64,000 nt of DNA, taken from positions 95,641-159,640 of the forward strand of contig JBALXQ010000004.1 in assembly GCA_036960565.1 (NCBI GenBank), read 5' to 3'. Position 1 is the first letter of the stretch. Each line of letters starts with the position of its first letter. Source of the DNA: Bermanella sp036960565. Lineage in GTDB: Bacteria; Pseudomonadota; Gammaproteobacteria; Pseudomonadales; Oceanobacteraceae. The translations under genes were made by a program, and so were the position numbers. The notes beneath the pieces were generated by a model. It saw only the letters and a list, made by a program, of their open reading frames with translations, did not search any database and had not been told where the DNA came from. Of this stretch, positions 51,671 through 60,443 are shown piece by piece.

Positions 51671-53314
51671 GTGAATAAAAATGTTGCCATAGATGACCTT
51701 GAAGTGGGCATGTATATTTCGGATGTTGGTAACGAATGGATTCCTGCCAAGCGTAAAAAACGCAAAGGCTATATACGCTCACAAGCCACCATAGACAAAA
51801 TAAAGTCTTTGGGTGTACTTCATGTGTGCATAGAATTCCCCAGTGGTAGCGCCGTTAGTAGTGGCGCGGTGGTAGAAAAGGTTGCCTGTGAATCTGCCAG
51901 CGACAGCATCGATCCAGATGCCAGTGCCCTTCAGTCGATGGCTGATAATATTAAAAACAATGAACAAATTGTGATGATGGACAGCAAATTTGCTAAAAAT
52001 GCTGAAGTGCGTTCGGTTGCAAAGAAAACCAATGGTAAAGACAAACCTGAAAAAATTGTCATGAACGAAACCGCTCATACTGCTAAAGAAAAAGAAAAAG
52101 AAAAAGAAAATTCAAAAATTCAGAAAATGGCAAAAAAGGAGGCAGATAACCATGAACTTGAAGGGGATGCTGGAAATAATGGTGAGCCAGATAAAGACTT
52201 AGCCCAAACCCCCGAAAATGAAACCCAAGCTTCTTCAGGTGGTGGACTCTTGGCTCAGATTAAAGCCGAGAAAGATTCATCATCTACGTCCCTCAAAAAA
52301 TCCAGCGTAAAAGCGATGGATCCTCTTGTGGGTAAAGAGGGCATTGCTCAGAAAGCTAAAAAATATATTCCCGGAGCCGTGGTGGTGCCTTTTTCTGAGG
52401 AGATTATCAATGCTAAGTCAGTGCATTGTGACGCTAAGCAAAAAGTAGAAGAGGCCATGACACTGGCTAAAATGGGCAAGCCGTTTGATATTGATGGCAT
52501 TGAAAATCTAGCCGACTCCTTAATTGACTCAATTATTTCTAACCGTAATACCTTGGCTATGATGACGGTCATTAAAAGTCGGGATAATTACTTATATGAA
52601 CACTCGGTCAATTGCGGTGTGTTAATGGGGATTTTTGCCCGCCACTTAAAATTGGCTTTTGATGTTATTCATGACTTGGTCGTTGGCGCTATATTGCACG
52701 ATATTGGCATGACCGAAATTTCCAGCGATATAATTGATAAACCCAGTGAGTTAACGGCAGCAGAGAGAACAGAAATGCAGCGGCACGTGGTGCTGGGGCG
52801 CAAGATGTTGGAGAAAAATCGTGGAGTGCCAGCTATCGCTCTGGAAGTATGTAAACAGCATCATGAGCGTTTGGATGGCCAGGGTTATATGTTGAAGATA
52901 CATTCTCATCAAATTAATCAATATGGACGGGTAGGGGCCATAGTCGATGTATACGATGCGCTCACTACCGAGAGAAGTTACCGTAAGGCGTTTGCACCCG
53001 GTGCCGCCATGAAAAAATTATTAGAAATGGGTGGAGGGGATTTAGACGCTAAGTTGGTGTACCAGTTTATTCAGTGCATAAATATTTTCCCGGTGGGAAG
53101 TTTAGTGCAGCTGGATGATTCCAGAGTGGGGGTGGTACATGAACTAAATGTATTTAAAAAGGATAAACCCAAAGTACGAGTATTTTACAGTGGTAAAGAT
53201 GATGCCTACTTTGAAGCCGAGACGGTGGATCTGGCCGACCCTAATGTGCGTATTAAAATTAAAAAAACAGTCGATATAAATGATTTTGATATTGGCCTAG
53301 AAGATGTCATTTAA
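51671..53314 (+). CDS. HD-GYP-type protein with N-terminal DUF3391 and altered GYP
   Basis: 547 residues. DUF3391 (1-60, DDLEVGMYISDVGNEWIP), then about 160 residues of hydrophilic Lys/Glu/Ser-rich linker (with a KEKEKEKE run at 139-146), then an HD-GYP domain: HSVNCG, H343-D344 in ILHDIGM, HHERLDGQGYM (397-407) and DVYDALTTERSYR. HD residues and the HHExxDGxGY box are kept but Pro of GYP is Met407, so activity on cyclic-di-GMP cannot be assumed. Start GTG 51671. A C-terminal beta-like module (SLVQLDDSRVGVV) follows. Probably in c-di-GMP turnover or sensing. Confidence 0.9.
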   Translation: MNKNVAIDDLEVGMYISDVGNEWIPAKRKKRKGYIRSQATIDKIKSLGVLHVCIEFPSGSAVSSGAVVEKVACESASDSIDPDASALQSMADNIKNNEQIVMMDSKFAKNAEVRSVAKKTNGKDKPEKIVMNETAHTAKEKEKEKENSKIQKMAKKEADNHELEGDAGNNGEPDKDLAQTPENETQASSGGGLLAQIKAEKDSSSTSLKKSSVKAMDPLVGKEGIAQKAKKYIPGAVVVPFSEEIINAKSVHCDAKQKVEEAMTLAKMGKPFDIDGIENLADSLIDSIISNRNTLAMMTVIKSRDNYLYEHSVNCGVLMGIFARHLKLAFDVIHDLVVGAILHDIGMTEISSDIIDKPSELTAAERTEMQRHVVLGRKMLEKNRGVPAIALEVCKQHHERLDGQGYMLKIHSHQINQYGRVGAIVDVYDALTTERSYRKAFAPGAAMKKLLEMGGGDLDAKLVYQFIQCINIFPVGSLVQLDDSRVGVVHELNVFKKDKPKVRVFYSGKDDAYFEAETVDLADPNVRIKIKKTVDINDFDIGLEDVI

Positions 53315-53404
53315 GGCACTTATGAATAGGGAGGCCCAGCAGCTTTATCTATTCAATAATTACTTGTTAGAATACGACTCTTAATTTTTACCTGAGTAAC
53401 TTCC

Positions 53405-54412
53405 ATGGCTGCACAATCATCTTACTCCACAATTTCGAGCTGGATGAGTTCTGTGCACCGAGTGTTGCTGGATGAGAATATTGACGCCGATGCTTTGTTT
53501 GCAAAATCAGGGGTTTCACTTGAATATGTGCATAAGCAAGATTTGCGTGTGGGTGTTGATGAAGCTCGCCAGGTTTGGCGTGAGGCGGTACTCGCCACTG
53601 GAGATGATGCCTTTGGTTTAAAAGTTGCTAAGGCATTATTAGAGTTTTCACTTGATCCTGTCACCCTGGCCATTGAAAGTAGCTCTACTTTAGGTGAGGC
53701 CATGACGCGCTTCATTAAATTTTATCAAGTGGTCTCTAATGGTGTTTTAATTTATCAAGAACGAGGCATTACTACGGATGTCGTTCTCACGACCAAAGGT
53801 AATACTCAACTTCCGGCTCAAGAAGCAGTAGATGCAGCTATCGCCATTATGGTGATTCGTATGCAGTCTCTAGCCAGTCCTGGCATTGATCCGGTTAGAG
53901 TGGAATTCATACGCCAGCGCCCAAAAAATCTAAAGGCTTTTACTCATTTTTATAATTGCGACTTATATTTTGGCTGTGAAAACAATCGAATCTGTTATCC
54001 CCTTGTATTAGAAAATCAGCCCTTGGTAAAAGCCAATGCCTCTTTGTCGGTGGTGTTAGATGAATATTTAGATAAAGCCGTAAAAGAAATTGCCATGCAG
54101 CCTTTTACCCTTAAAGTATCTGAGGTAGTAAATAAATTATTATTTGAAGGGGAGGTGGATCTCACTCAAGTGGCAGGTAATATGGGGCTGGGAGTACGTT
54201 CATTGCAGCGTCATTTAAAAGAAGAAAACACCAGTTTTAAAGAAATCATTGAAGCCTGCAAATTGGCCACCGCCAAGCGTTTATTAACTAAAGATGATCA
54301 AAGCGTAACCGATATTGCTTTTTTATTAGGCTTTAGCTCTCCCAGTAACTTTGTCCGATTTTTTAAACGGTTGGAAGGAATCTCGCCTGGGGAATTTCAA
54401 TCAGGGGTCTAA
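53405..54412 (+). CDS. AraC family regulator (arabinose_bd-type N-domain)
   Basis: 335 residues. N-terminal domain (about 25-210, GVDEARQVWREAVLATGDDAFG) is the Arabinose_bd type that pairs with OruR/ArgR-like regulators, and the last 100 residues hold two HTHs (VDLTQVAGNMGLGVRSLQRHL; SVTDIAFLLGFSSPSNFVRFFKR). It converges with the TonB receptor gene (18 bp between stops). Proximity makes that receptor one possible target, but this is not shown. Ligand unknown. Confidence 0.93.
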   Translation: MAAQSSYSTISSWMSSVHRVLLDENIDADALFAKSGVSLEYVHKQDLRVGVDEARQVWREAVLATGDDAFGLKVAKALLEFSLDPVTLAIESSSTLGEAMTRFIKFYQVVSNGVLIYQERGITTDVVLTTKGNTQLPAQEAVDAAIAIMVIRMQSLASPGIDPVRVEFIRQRPKNLKAFTHFYNCDLYFGCENNRICYPLVLENQPLVKANASLSVVLDEYLDKAVKEIAMQPFTLKVSEVVNKLLFEGEVDLTQVAGNMGLGVRSLQRHLKEENTSFKEIIEACKLATAKRLLTKDDQSVTDIAFLLGFSSPSNFVRFFKRLEGISPGEFQSGV

Positions 54413-54430
54413 TTCTACAAATATCGAGGT

Positions 54431-56524
54431 TTAAAACTTAACATCTAGGCTAAGTAAAAGGTTACGGCTAGGTATGGGGATATCACCTAGTTCATCTATG
54501 TCACTGCTATAGGTTACGGATGTTTTGGGTATGTTGAAATCTTCATCCAAAATATTTCGTATCTGAAATTCAAGTTTTGTGGTGCTGGATAGCATATGAA
54601 CTAGATTCAAATCAAAAATCGAATAACTGTCTGGGTCATCATAGGTATTACTGTCGCTATTTTGAAAACCATCGATATAGCGATATACCAGAGTACTAAA
54701 ATTATTATTGTTTGAGTAGGTAGTGGCAATGTTGAATTTACCTGTGGGCACATCGGCAAGCTTGTCATGATGACTGTCTTTAGATTCGGAAAAGCTGTAA
54801 TTGGTGAGTAATTGCCATTGATCATTAGCCTTATACTGCACCTCAATTTCTATACCCTGAGCTTCTATATTGCCACCTGCATTTACGTAGGCCTTGTCTT
54901 CAGGGCTTCCAACAACCACTGACTCTTTTTCTATGGTGTTTTTTGTTTCATTTGAAAAATAGGTGATGGATGTCATTAAGTCGTTTTCTGAAAAAGTTAA
55001 TCCAACTTCTGAGGTGGTGATTGTTTCAGGCTCGATGGCGTCCAGTTTTAGGGTGACGTTATTGGCTGCATGCTTTTGAATAATTTGTTCATTAAGGCCT
55101 GCTTCCTGTAAGCCTGGAGAGCGCAAGGCTTGTCCTACTTGTGCTTTGATATTCCAGTTTTTGTTGAGCCTTTGTACTAAGGAAACCCTGGGAGAAAGCT
55201 GCTGATATGTGGCAACATCGCTATCACTGACGTCAAGCCGTGCACCGGCGGTTATCAATAAGCCGTTTAATGCATTTACTTCGGTTTGATATTGGCCATA
55301 GATAGAATACGTGTTCAGCCTATCGGGTTTTGTGGGGCTGGAATCGTATATGGGTTGTTCCGCTGAGCTTCTAATCTTATAGAAAAATGTCTCATCATCC
55401 TGATTACGTGTTTCAATATTTAAGCCTATGATGGCTGTGCTGGTTTGTGATAACTCATATTGAACTTCAGCCTGCGCTTCCCAGCTTTGTACAACCACTT
55501 CATAAATTAAGAAAGTATCTTGTTCGCCATCAAAGGTATCAAACTTGCTTTGCCCCCCTAAAAAAGTCACACCAAATTGATTAGAACGATTATTTTTAAG
55601 GTAACTACTGAAATTTAATTTGTCAGAATGCTCGGTATTAAATCGGATGTAGGGCACCACGGTTTCCCAAGTAAGGTCCATTATTTCATGGGAGAATACA
55701 GAGTGGCTCCAAAATTCACCTAAGCCGCCACGACTTTCAAAATACATCACACCCGCTTCAACTCCCTTGAGTGGACCTTCTTCAATTTTATATTGGCCCC
55801 TTAAGAAGATGTCTTTTTGATCGTCAAAATTTAGATACTGACTGTCTTGAGTCTGGCCTACGTAATCTCGAGAAGGGTCTTTGTCGTAATAACCCATATT
55901 AAAACTCAAACTTTGTCCTTGCTTGCGATGATAAACATTCGCCATGAAACGTTTATTATTGTCTTTATTGCCCATTGAACTTTTAAACTCGGAGATGGCA
56001 CCATCTTTTTTAATGGATTTTGGCTTAACACTGATTACCCCAAAATAGGCACTGGAACCATAAAGCGCCGAACCTGGCCCCCGTAAAAATTCAACTTGTT
56101 CGGCAAAATATAATGGTAACTCTTCTGAACTAATCGCGGTGTTGGCGCGAGCATGGGCAATGGGAATGCCGTCTATTAATAGAAGGTGTTTGTGGTTGTC
56201 ATAACTGGCCGCTTTTTGTCCGCGCGTTTCAAATACTCGTTCGCCATAAATTGGGTAGCTGCTGTAGCCTGGGGTGATATCTGCCAGATCTCCCAAGGTG
56301 TAATAACCCAGCTGAGTGATCATCGTGTGATTATAGGCAGTAACAATACTGGGGGCATCCTGCGGACGTTGTGGGGTCTTGGAGGCGGTACTGACCTTTA
56401 TTTTCGACAGTTCCTGCAAGGGCAAATTAAACAACTCATCCAGAGTTAATTCGTTGTGGGGCTCGGCAAGGGAAGTTGATGGTATTAGCAGAAAAAAACT
56501 TAGGAATGATAGCAAGCGAATCAT
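54431..56524 (-). CDS. TonB-dependent outer-membrane receptor
   Basis: 697 residues: signal peptide (RLLSFLSFFLLIPSTSLAE), TonB-box-like region (KIKVSTASKTPQRPQDAPSI), plug domain (about 50-165, LLIDGIPIAHARANT, VEFLRGPGSALYGS) and a 22-strand barrel ending SLLLSLDVKF-type with a terminal Phe. The plug opening LDELFNLPLQELSKIKV is typical of the subfamily that lacks a named siderophore. Substrate unknown (metal chelate, vitamin or organic carrier). Strong ribosome site AGGAGG eight bases before the ATG. Confidence 0.93.
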   Translation of the reverse strand: MIRLLSFLSFFLLIPSTSLAEPHNELTLDELFNLPLQELSKIKVSTASKTPQRPQDAPSIVTAYNHTMITQLGYYTLGDLADITPGYSSYPIYGERVFETRGQKAASYDNHKHLLLIDGIPIAHARANTAISSEELPLYFAEQVEFLRGPGSALYGSSAYFGVISVKPKSIKKDGAISEFKSSMGNKDNNKRFMANVYHRKQGQSLSFNMGYYDKDPSRDYVGQTQDSQYLNFDDQKDIFLRGQYKIEEGPLKGVEAGVMYFESRGGLGEFWSHSVFSHEIMDLTWETVVPYIRFNTEHSDKLNFSSYLKNNRSNQFGVTFLGGQSKFDTFDGEQDTFLIYEVVVQSWEAQAEVQYELSQTSTAIIGLNIETRNQDDETFFYKIRSSAEQPIYDSSPTKPDRLNTYSIYGQYQTEVNALNGLLITAGARLDVSDSDVATYQQLSPRVSLVQRLNKNWNIKAQVGQALRSPGLQEAGLNEQIIQKHAANNVTLKLDAIEPETITTSEVGLTFSENDLMTSITYFSNETKNTIEKESVVVGSPEDKAYVNAGGNIEAQGIEIEVQYKANDQWQLLTNYSFSESKDSHHDKLADVPTGKFNIATTYSNNNNFSTLVYRYIDGFQNSDSNTYDDPDSYSIFDLNLVHMLSSTTKLEFQIRNILDEDFNIPKTSVTYSSDIDELGDIPIPSRNLLLSLDVKF

Positions 56525-56551
56525 CGCACTAGCCTCCTAAGGTACATATTA

Positions 56552-56579
56552 ATTATACTTAGCTTAGGTATAGCGTAAA
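56552..56579 (-). promoter_or_regulatory. Promoter of the TonB receptor gene
   Basis: On the minus strand -35 TTTACG (56574-56579), 16-bp spacer, -10 TATAAT (56552-56557), 28 bp before the ATG. The spacer region has loose TATAC/GTATA symmetry (56554-56572) that could hold an operator. Confidence 0.6.
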
Positions 56580-56641
56580 TTGTCTACAAGTAAAGAAGGG
56601 AGGCATTCCTTGCTCAAGTGGCGGGGCCGGAGACGTGGCCG

Positions 56642-57205
56642 CTAAAGGGCCAGATTAATAAACACTTCCCCCATCTTTTTAGCCCGTTTGGCTGCATCCT
56701 TATTACCTTCCACATGAGCATTTACGATGGCGCCTTCAATGATCATGTTGAGTTGATTGGCTAATTCTTCAGGATCTTTAGCGCCGGCTTGTTCGGCTAG
56801 GCTCTTTATATAATCACGTACTAGACGTTTATGTTCGGCGCACACCATGTGATTAGGGTTGTCGCTGCCAGAGAATTCAGCCGAAGCATTGATAAACATG
56901 CAGCCGGAAAAACTCACCTCATTAAACCAGTTCCCCACCGCATCAAATAATGCCAACAAGCGATCTTGTGGAGCGAGAGCCAGGCGTTCTGTTTCTCGCA
57001 TGAGGTTGTTTCTAAAAAGCTCATCACGCTTGCGCAAAGTGGCCAGTACCAGTTCATCTTTAGAGCGGAAGTGGTTATACAAGGTTTTTTTGGAAACCCC
57101 CGCCTCTTTAATAATTCTATCTATACCAGTGGCATTAAAGCCGTTTTGGTAAAACAGCGTTAGTGCCTGGCTGACGATTTGTTCTCGCTTGGATACTGCC
57201 GGCAT
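56642..57205 (-). CDS. TetR family repressor of the DUF1348/hydrolase operon
   Basis: 187 residues from ATG 57205 (MPAVSKREQI); the in-frame ATG at 57256 is a poorer start. HTH FNATGIDRIIKEAGVSKKTLYNHFRSKDELV at 22-52, then an all-helical ligand domain (TetR_C, with FSGCMFINASAEF). It resembles the AcuR/YcdC-type group of small-electrophile sensors. Divergent from 57465; two NemR-like palindromic sites lie in that promoter, making it the likely regulator. Confidence 0.92.
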   Translation of the reverse strand: MPAVSKREQIVSQALTLFYQNGFNATGIDRIIKEAGVSKKTLYNHFRSKDELVLATLRKRDELFRNNLMRETERLALAPQDRLLALFDAVGNWFNEVSFSGCMFINASAEFSGSDNPNHMVCAEHKRLVRDYIKSLAEQAGAKDPEELANQLNMIIEGAIVNAHVEGNKDAAKRAKKMGEVFINLAL

Positions 57206-57368
57206 CACATGTCTCTCAACTCTAAAGTACACAGATATGTATACCATTAAATTCATTGTTGTTCAATTTAGGGATCAAATAACCCGCTAATAAGCCCTAT
57301 TACTCATTAAATAGTCTAATTACCGGCCTTAAGTTATTAAATGTTGATTTTTAATGATTAAAAAGTCA

Positions 57369-57397
57369 TTGACGAGGGAAACCGATCTGTCTACACT
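57369..57397 (+). promoter_or_regulatory. Sigma-70 promoter of the DUF1348/hydrolase operon
   Basis: -35 TTGACG (57369-57374), 17-bp spacer, -10 TACACT (57392-57397). The start site would fall near 57404, about 60 bp upstream of the ATG. The spacer contains the left TetR operator. Confidence 0.8.
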
Positions 57398-57425
57398 TGA
57401 TTTCAAGGTAAACAGATCGGTTTCC
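57377..57425 (+). promoter_or_regulatory. Two mirrored TetR operators
   Basis: GGAAACCGATCTGT (57377-57390) and its exact complement ACAGATCGGTTTCC (57412-57425): a 14-bp perfect inverted repeat 21 bp apart. Each half is itself close to the NemR-type palindrome TAGACCGATCGGTCTA. One lies between -35 and -10, the other right after the start site. Confidence 0.75.
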
Positions 57426-57464
57426 TTTGAAGCCTTAAGTCACTTAGTTAGCAGGATCTAAATT

Positions 57465-57875
57465 ATGGCAGTACAGCTTAAACCTCCGTTCACGTTGGAA
57501 TCGGCCACCGCAAAAGTTCAGCGCGGCGAAGATTTATGGAATGGCAAGAACCCAGAAAAAGTGGCTTTGGCTTACACGCCAGACTCGGTTTGGCGTAATC
57601 GAGTGGACTTTGTAAAGGGTCGTGAAGAAATTGCTGACCTGTTAACTCGCAAGTGGAACCGTGAATTGGAATACAAATTAAAGAAGGAGCTTTTCACTTT
57701 TTCTGATAATCGCATCGCTGTGCACTTTGTTTATGAATATCACGACGATAGTGGTCAGTGGTTTCAGGCACATGGTAATGAGCACTGGGATTTTGACGAA
57801 GAAGGACTGATGCAAACTCGCGATGCCAGCATTAATGAAATGCCCATCAGCGCAGATCAACGCACACTTTTTTGA
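57465..57875 (+). CDS. DUF1348 / NTF2-like (SnoaL fold) protein
   Basis: 136 residues, an NTF2-fold cone. Recognisable DUF1348 blocks: AYTPDSVWRNRVDFVKGREEI, split here, then LTRKWNRELEYKLKKEL, FVYEYHDDSGQWFQAHGNEHWDF and DASINEMPI near the end. Members bind small ligands in the pocket; enzymatic activity has not been assigned. It is first of the operon behind the double-operator promoter, 44 bp ahead of the hydrolase gene. Confidence 0.9.
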   Translation: MAVQLKPPFTLESATAKVQRGEDLWNGKNPEKVALAYTPDSVWRNRVDFVKGREEIADLLTRKWNRELEYKLKKELFTFSDNRIAVHFVYEYHDDSGQWFQAHGNEHWDFDEEGLMQTRDASINEMPISADQRTLF

Positions 57876-57918
57876 ACAGCATAAATTAAACTTTTTTAAT
57901 AATTTTAGGATAAAGAAT

Positions 57919-58902
57919 ATGACAACACTTACTTCAACATTAAGACTTGGCAATTTGCCTTCTCTTAAGAAAATAATTAGCGTGGCCAGTGCTGCTGTAC
58001 TGTCTATTTCTATGATGAGTTCAGCCGCTGCCAGCAGCGATAGCCAAACTCAATTTAAAACCATGAAAGTGGATAACCTTGATATCTTTTATCGCGAAGC
58101 GGGAAGAAAAGACGCCCCAACGATTGTATTACTACATGGTTTTCCAACGTCTTCACACATGTTCAGAAATTTGATTCCGCAGTTATCTGAAAAATACCAC
58201 GTAATTGCGCCTGATTACCCAGGCTTTGGCAATAGCTCTATGCCAAGTGTTGAAGATTACGAATATAGTTTCCAAAATGTATCGGAAACCGTTGATAAAT
58301 TTTTAGGAAAAGTGGGCGCGAAAAAATACATGTTATATGTGATGGACTACGGCGCGCCTATTGGTTTTCGAATTGCCGCTAAACACCCAGAACGAGTACA
58401 AGGTTTGATCGTGCAAAATGGTAATGCTTATGATGAAGGCCTACGTGATTTTTGGAAGCCAATTAAAGCCTACTGGGCCGATAAATCAGCGAAAAATGGT
58501 AAAGCTTTAAGCGATGCACTATTAACGATTGGCGCCACCAAATGGCAGTATACGAATGGTACTCGTAACCCTGAAGCCATTAGCCCAGATAACTGGACTA
58601 TAGACCAAGCTAAATTGGACCGAGCTGGTAACCAAGCCATTCAATTAGAAATGTTTTACTCATACGGAAGTAACCCAGCTTTGTACCCAGAATGGCAAGC
58701 TTATTTTCGCAAGCATCAGCCACCTACATTGTTGGTTTGGGGCAAAGGAGATTACATTTTCCCTGAAGAAGGCGCACATCCATACAAGCGTGATCTGAAC
58801 AACCTAGACTTTCATATTCTAGATACTGGTCACTTCGCACTGGAAGAAGATGGCGATTTAATTTCAGATCTGATTTTGAAATTCATGAAGAAAAACAGCT
58901 AA
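57919..58902 (+). CDS. Exported alpha/beta hydrolase with Asp nucleophile
   Basis: 327 residues from ATG 57919 (AGGA nine bases ahead); an earlier in-frame start overlaps the preceding gene. Long hydrophobic N-terminus with Ala-rich cleavage region (SISMMSSAAASS, about 30-40), so periplasmic. Fold motifs: oxyanion HGFP (73-76), nucleophile elbow VMDYGAPIG with Asp143, acid Asp278 in WGKGDYIFP and His305 in DTGHFALEE. Asp in place of Ser marks the epoxide hydrolase / haloalkane dehalogenase branch. Role in detoxifying a reactive electrophile is inferred from its TetR and GST neighbours. Confidence 0.88.
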   Translation: MTTLTSTLRLGNLPSLKKIISVASAAVLSISMMSSAAASSDSQTQFKTMKVDNLDIFYREAGRKDAPTIVLLHGFPTSSHMFRNLIPQLSEKYHVIAPDYPGFGNSSMPSVEDYEYSFQNVSETVDKFLGKVGAKKYMLYVMDYGAPIGFRIAAKHPERVQGLIVQNGNAYDEGLRDFWKPIKAYWADKSAKNGKALSDALLTIGATKWQYTNGTRNPEAISPDNWTIDQAKLDRAGNQAIQLEMFYSYGSNPALYPEWQAYFRKHQPPTLLVWGKGDYIFPEEGAHPYKRDLNNLDFHILDTGHFALEEDGDLISDLILKFMKKNS

Positions 58903-58938
58903 ATACTTCTTTTAAAATTAGGTGACAACTAGGCAAAG

Positions 58939-58992
58939 AATAAAGAGTAAGTTCAGACAATTTGTTTATCGCTTGCTCTTTATTTTTATTTC
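58939..58992 (+). terminator. Terminator after the hydrolase gene
   Basis: AATAAAGAG-T-AAG pairs with CTT-G-CTCTTTATT across a 20-base loop, then TTTTATTT. Long imperfect stem. Confidence 0.6.
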
Positions 58993-59057
58993 CCTATTTA
59001 AAAAACCTTCCTTTTAAAACTATTAATAATCAAAGCATTGCTTGAAGGAGTTTTACC

Positions 59058-59693
59058 ATGGCGAATTTTAAACTTTACCGTCACGTTATGTCGGGTCACT
59101 CACACCGGGTTCAGGTGTTTTTATCGTTATTGGGTTTAGATGCTGAATTAATTGATGTGAATCTAGCCAAGGGTGAACACAAGAGTGCGCAGTACTTACA
59201 AAAAAATGTTTTTGCTCAGGTGCCAGTATTGGAAATAAAGGATGAGGGAAAAGAAATTACGCTTGCCGATTCCAACGCTATTCTGGTTTATCTGGCCAGT
59301 AAATACGATGCCAATAGAAGCTGGTTGCCTGAGGACTTAGAGCAAGCTTATGAGGTGCAGCGCTTCTTGTCGGTGGCGGCCGGAAAAATTGTTTATGGGC
59401 CAGCTAATGCTCGCTTGGTAAATGTTTTTGGAGCAGGGCTTGATCATGAATATGCCAAAAATATTGCCCATGGCATTTTCTCCCAGTTAGAAAGCCATCT
59501 GCAAGGTCGTGATTGGCTGGTGACTAATTCAGCCACCATAGCCGATGTTGCCAACTACACGTATATTGCGCTGGCACCTGAAGGCGATGTGTCCTTAGAA
59601 AATTACCCGAATATTCGTGCTTGGCTAAACCGTTTTGAAAACCTAAAAGGTTTTGTACCAATGAAATCCACGGCTGTGGGATTGAATGCCTAG
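59058..59693 (+). CDS. Glutathione S-transferase
   Basis: 211 residues; thioredoxin-fold N-domain (YRHVMSGHSHRVQVFLSLLGLDAEL with Ser in the SGHSHR loop, NVFAQVPVLE cis-Pro, LADSNAILVYLASKY for glutathione) and all-helical C-domain ending with a family-like VPMKSTAVG. It conjugates or exchanges glutathione on electrophiles. GGAG precedes the ATG. Separated from the hydrolase by a terminator, so likely its own unit, though the theme (electrophile removal) fits the neighbouring TetR operon. Confidence 0.92.
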   Translation: MANFKLYRHVMSGHSHRVQVFLSLLGLDAELIDVNLAKGEHKSAQYLQKNVFAQVPVLEIKDEGKEITLADSNAILVYLASKYDANRSWLPEDLEQAYEVQRFLSVAAGKIVYGPANARLVNVFGAGLDHEYAKNIAHGIFSQLESHLQGRDWLVTNSATIADVANYTYIALAPEGDVSLENYPNIRAWLNRFENLKGFVPMKSTAVGLNA

Positions 59694-59780
59694 CCGGACA
59701 GGCAGCCACGTCGCTACACATTTTTAAGCTAAATTATGTCTATGCTTAATTAAGGGGTATCATGATGGCAGAGGTGTTAT

Positions 59781-59954
59781 ATGACAAAGGCCGATAATAT
59801 CGTTTCCCTGGACAAAGCCCGTTGGTCCAAGGAACACGATCGTAAAGATGACGTAATTGATGATATGGCAAAACGCTTTGAAGCGGCTTTGCCCAGTAAA
59901 CCTACCCCAGTAAAGGACTTTCTTAAAAAGAAGCGCGCCAAGAAAAAGCGTTAA
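59781..59954 (+). CDS. 57-residue basic hypothetical protein
   Basis: Read directly from ATG 59781 (GAGGTG five bases ahead) to TAA 59952-59954. It opens MTKADNIVSLDKARWSKEHD and ends with a very basic tail (VKDFLKKKRAKKKR). No signal peptide. The strong ribosome site and polar composition support translation. Not recognised; a nucleic-acid or ribosome contact is possible from the tail alone. Confidence 0.6.
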   Translation: MTKADNIVSLDKARWSKEHDRKDDVIDDMAKRFEAALPSKPTPVKDFLKKKRAKKKR

Positions 59955-59972
59955 ATCTCAAACAGGTCGCGG

Positions 59973-60272
59973 CTAGGCGGCCAAATTCTGCTCTATTCCC
60001 TTACTTAAGAAAATTAATAAGCTATCGCTGATTTCACCGTTTTTATCCAGGTAGTTCACCATTAAATCATTGGTCGCATTGACCAAGCAGCTGTGGCCTG
60101 CTGAATCTTCAAATTCCTGCTGTATGCGCTCTACCTCTGGGGCAAATGAATTCCTTTCCTGTTGGTTACCAAAACAGACCATAGCCGACAGAGCTATCTC
60201 TGCTTGTTGGCGATTACTCACTAGTTTAAAAAATGGGTATTTCTCAAGACCTGAATAGTGTTGGTTTGTCAT
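59973..60272 (-). CDS. Hypothetical 99-residue protein
   Basis: 99 residues, helical, with two Cys (AMVCFGNQQ, GHSCLVNA). No signal peptide, membrane segment or catalytic pattern. Convergent with the 57-residue gene. Not recognised. Upstream on the minus strand lies a perfect 22-bp palindrome at 60400-60421. Confidence 0.6.
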   Translation of the reverse strand: MTNQHYSGLEKYPFFKLVSNRQQAEIALSAMVCFGNQQERNSFAPEVERIQQEFEDSAGHSCLVNATNDLMVNYLDKNGEISDSLLIFLSKGIEQNLAA

Positions 60273-60399
60273 TGGAGTATCCTCATAGTTTAAGAGATTG
60301 ATCGTTAATACAAACTCTAGTTCAGGATAGGGATTACTCTGTGGAGGGATTGTAATCGTGTGTAGTGGATGTGTTGAAATGGGTTAACAGTAACAGGTG

Positions 60400-60421
60400 T
60401 ATTAGGCCCGGGGGCCTAATA
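60400..60421. repeat. Perfect 22-bp palindrome
   Basis: TATTAGGCCC (60400-60409), GG, GGGCCTAATA (60412-60421). It is 22 bp beyond the trmA stop; without a T-run it may still stop trmA transcripts on the minus strand, or be a binding site for the following gene. Confidence 0.55.
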
Positions 60422-60443
60422 ACATAGAGCTAATACAGGGCCA

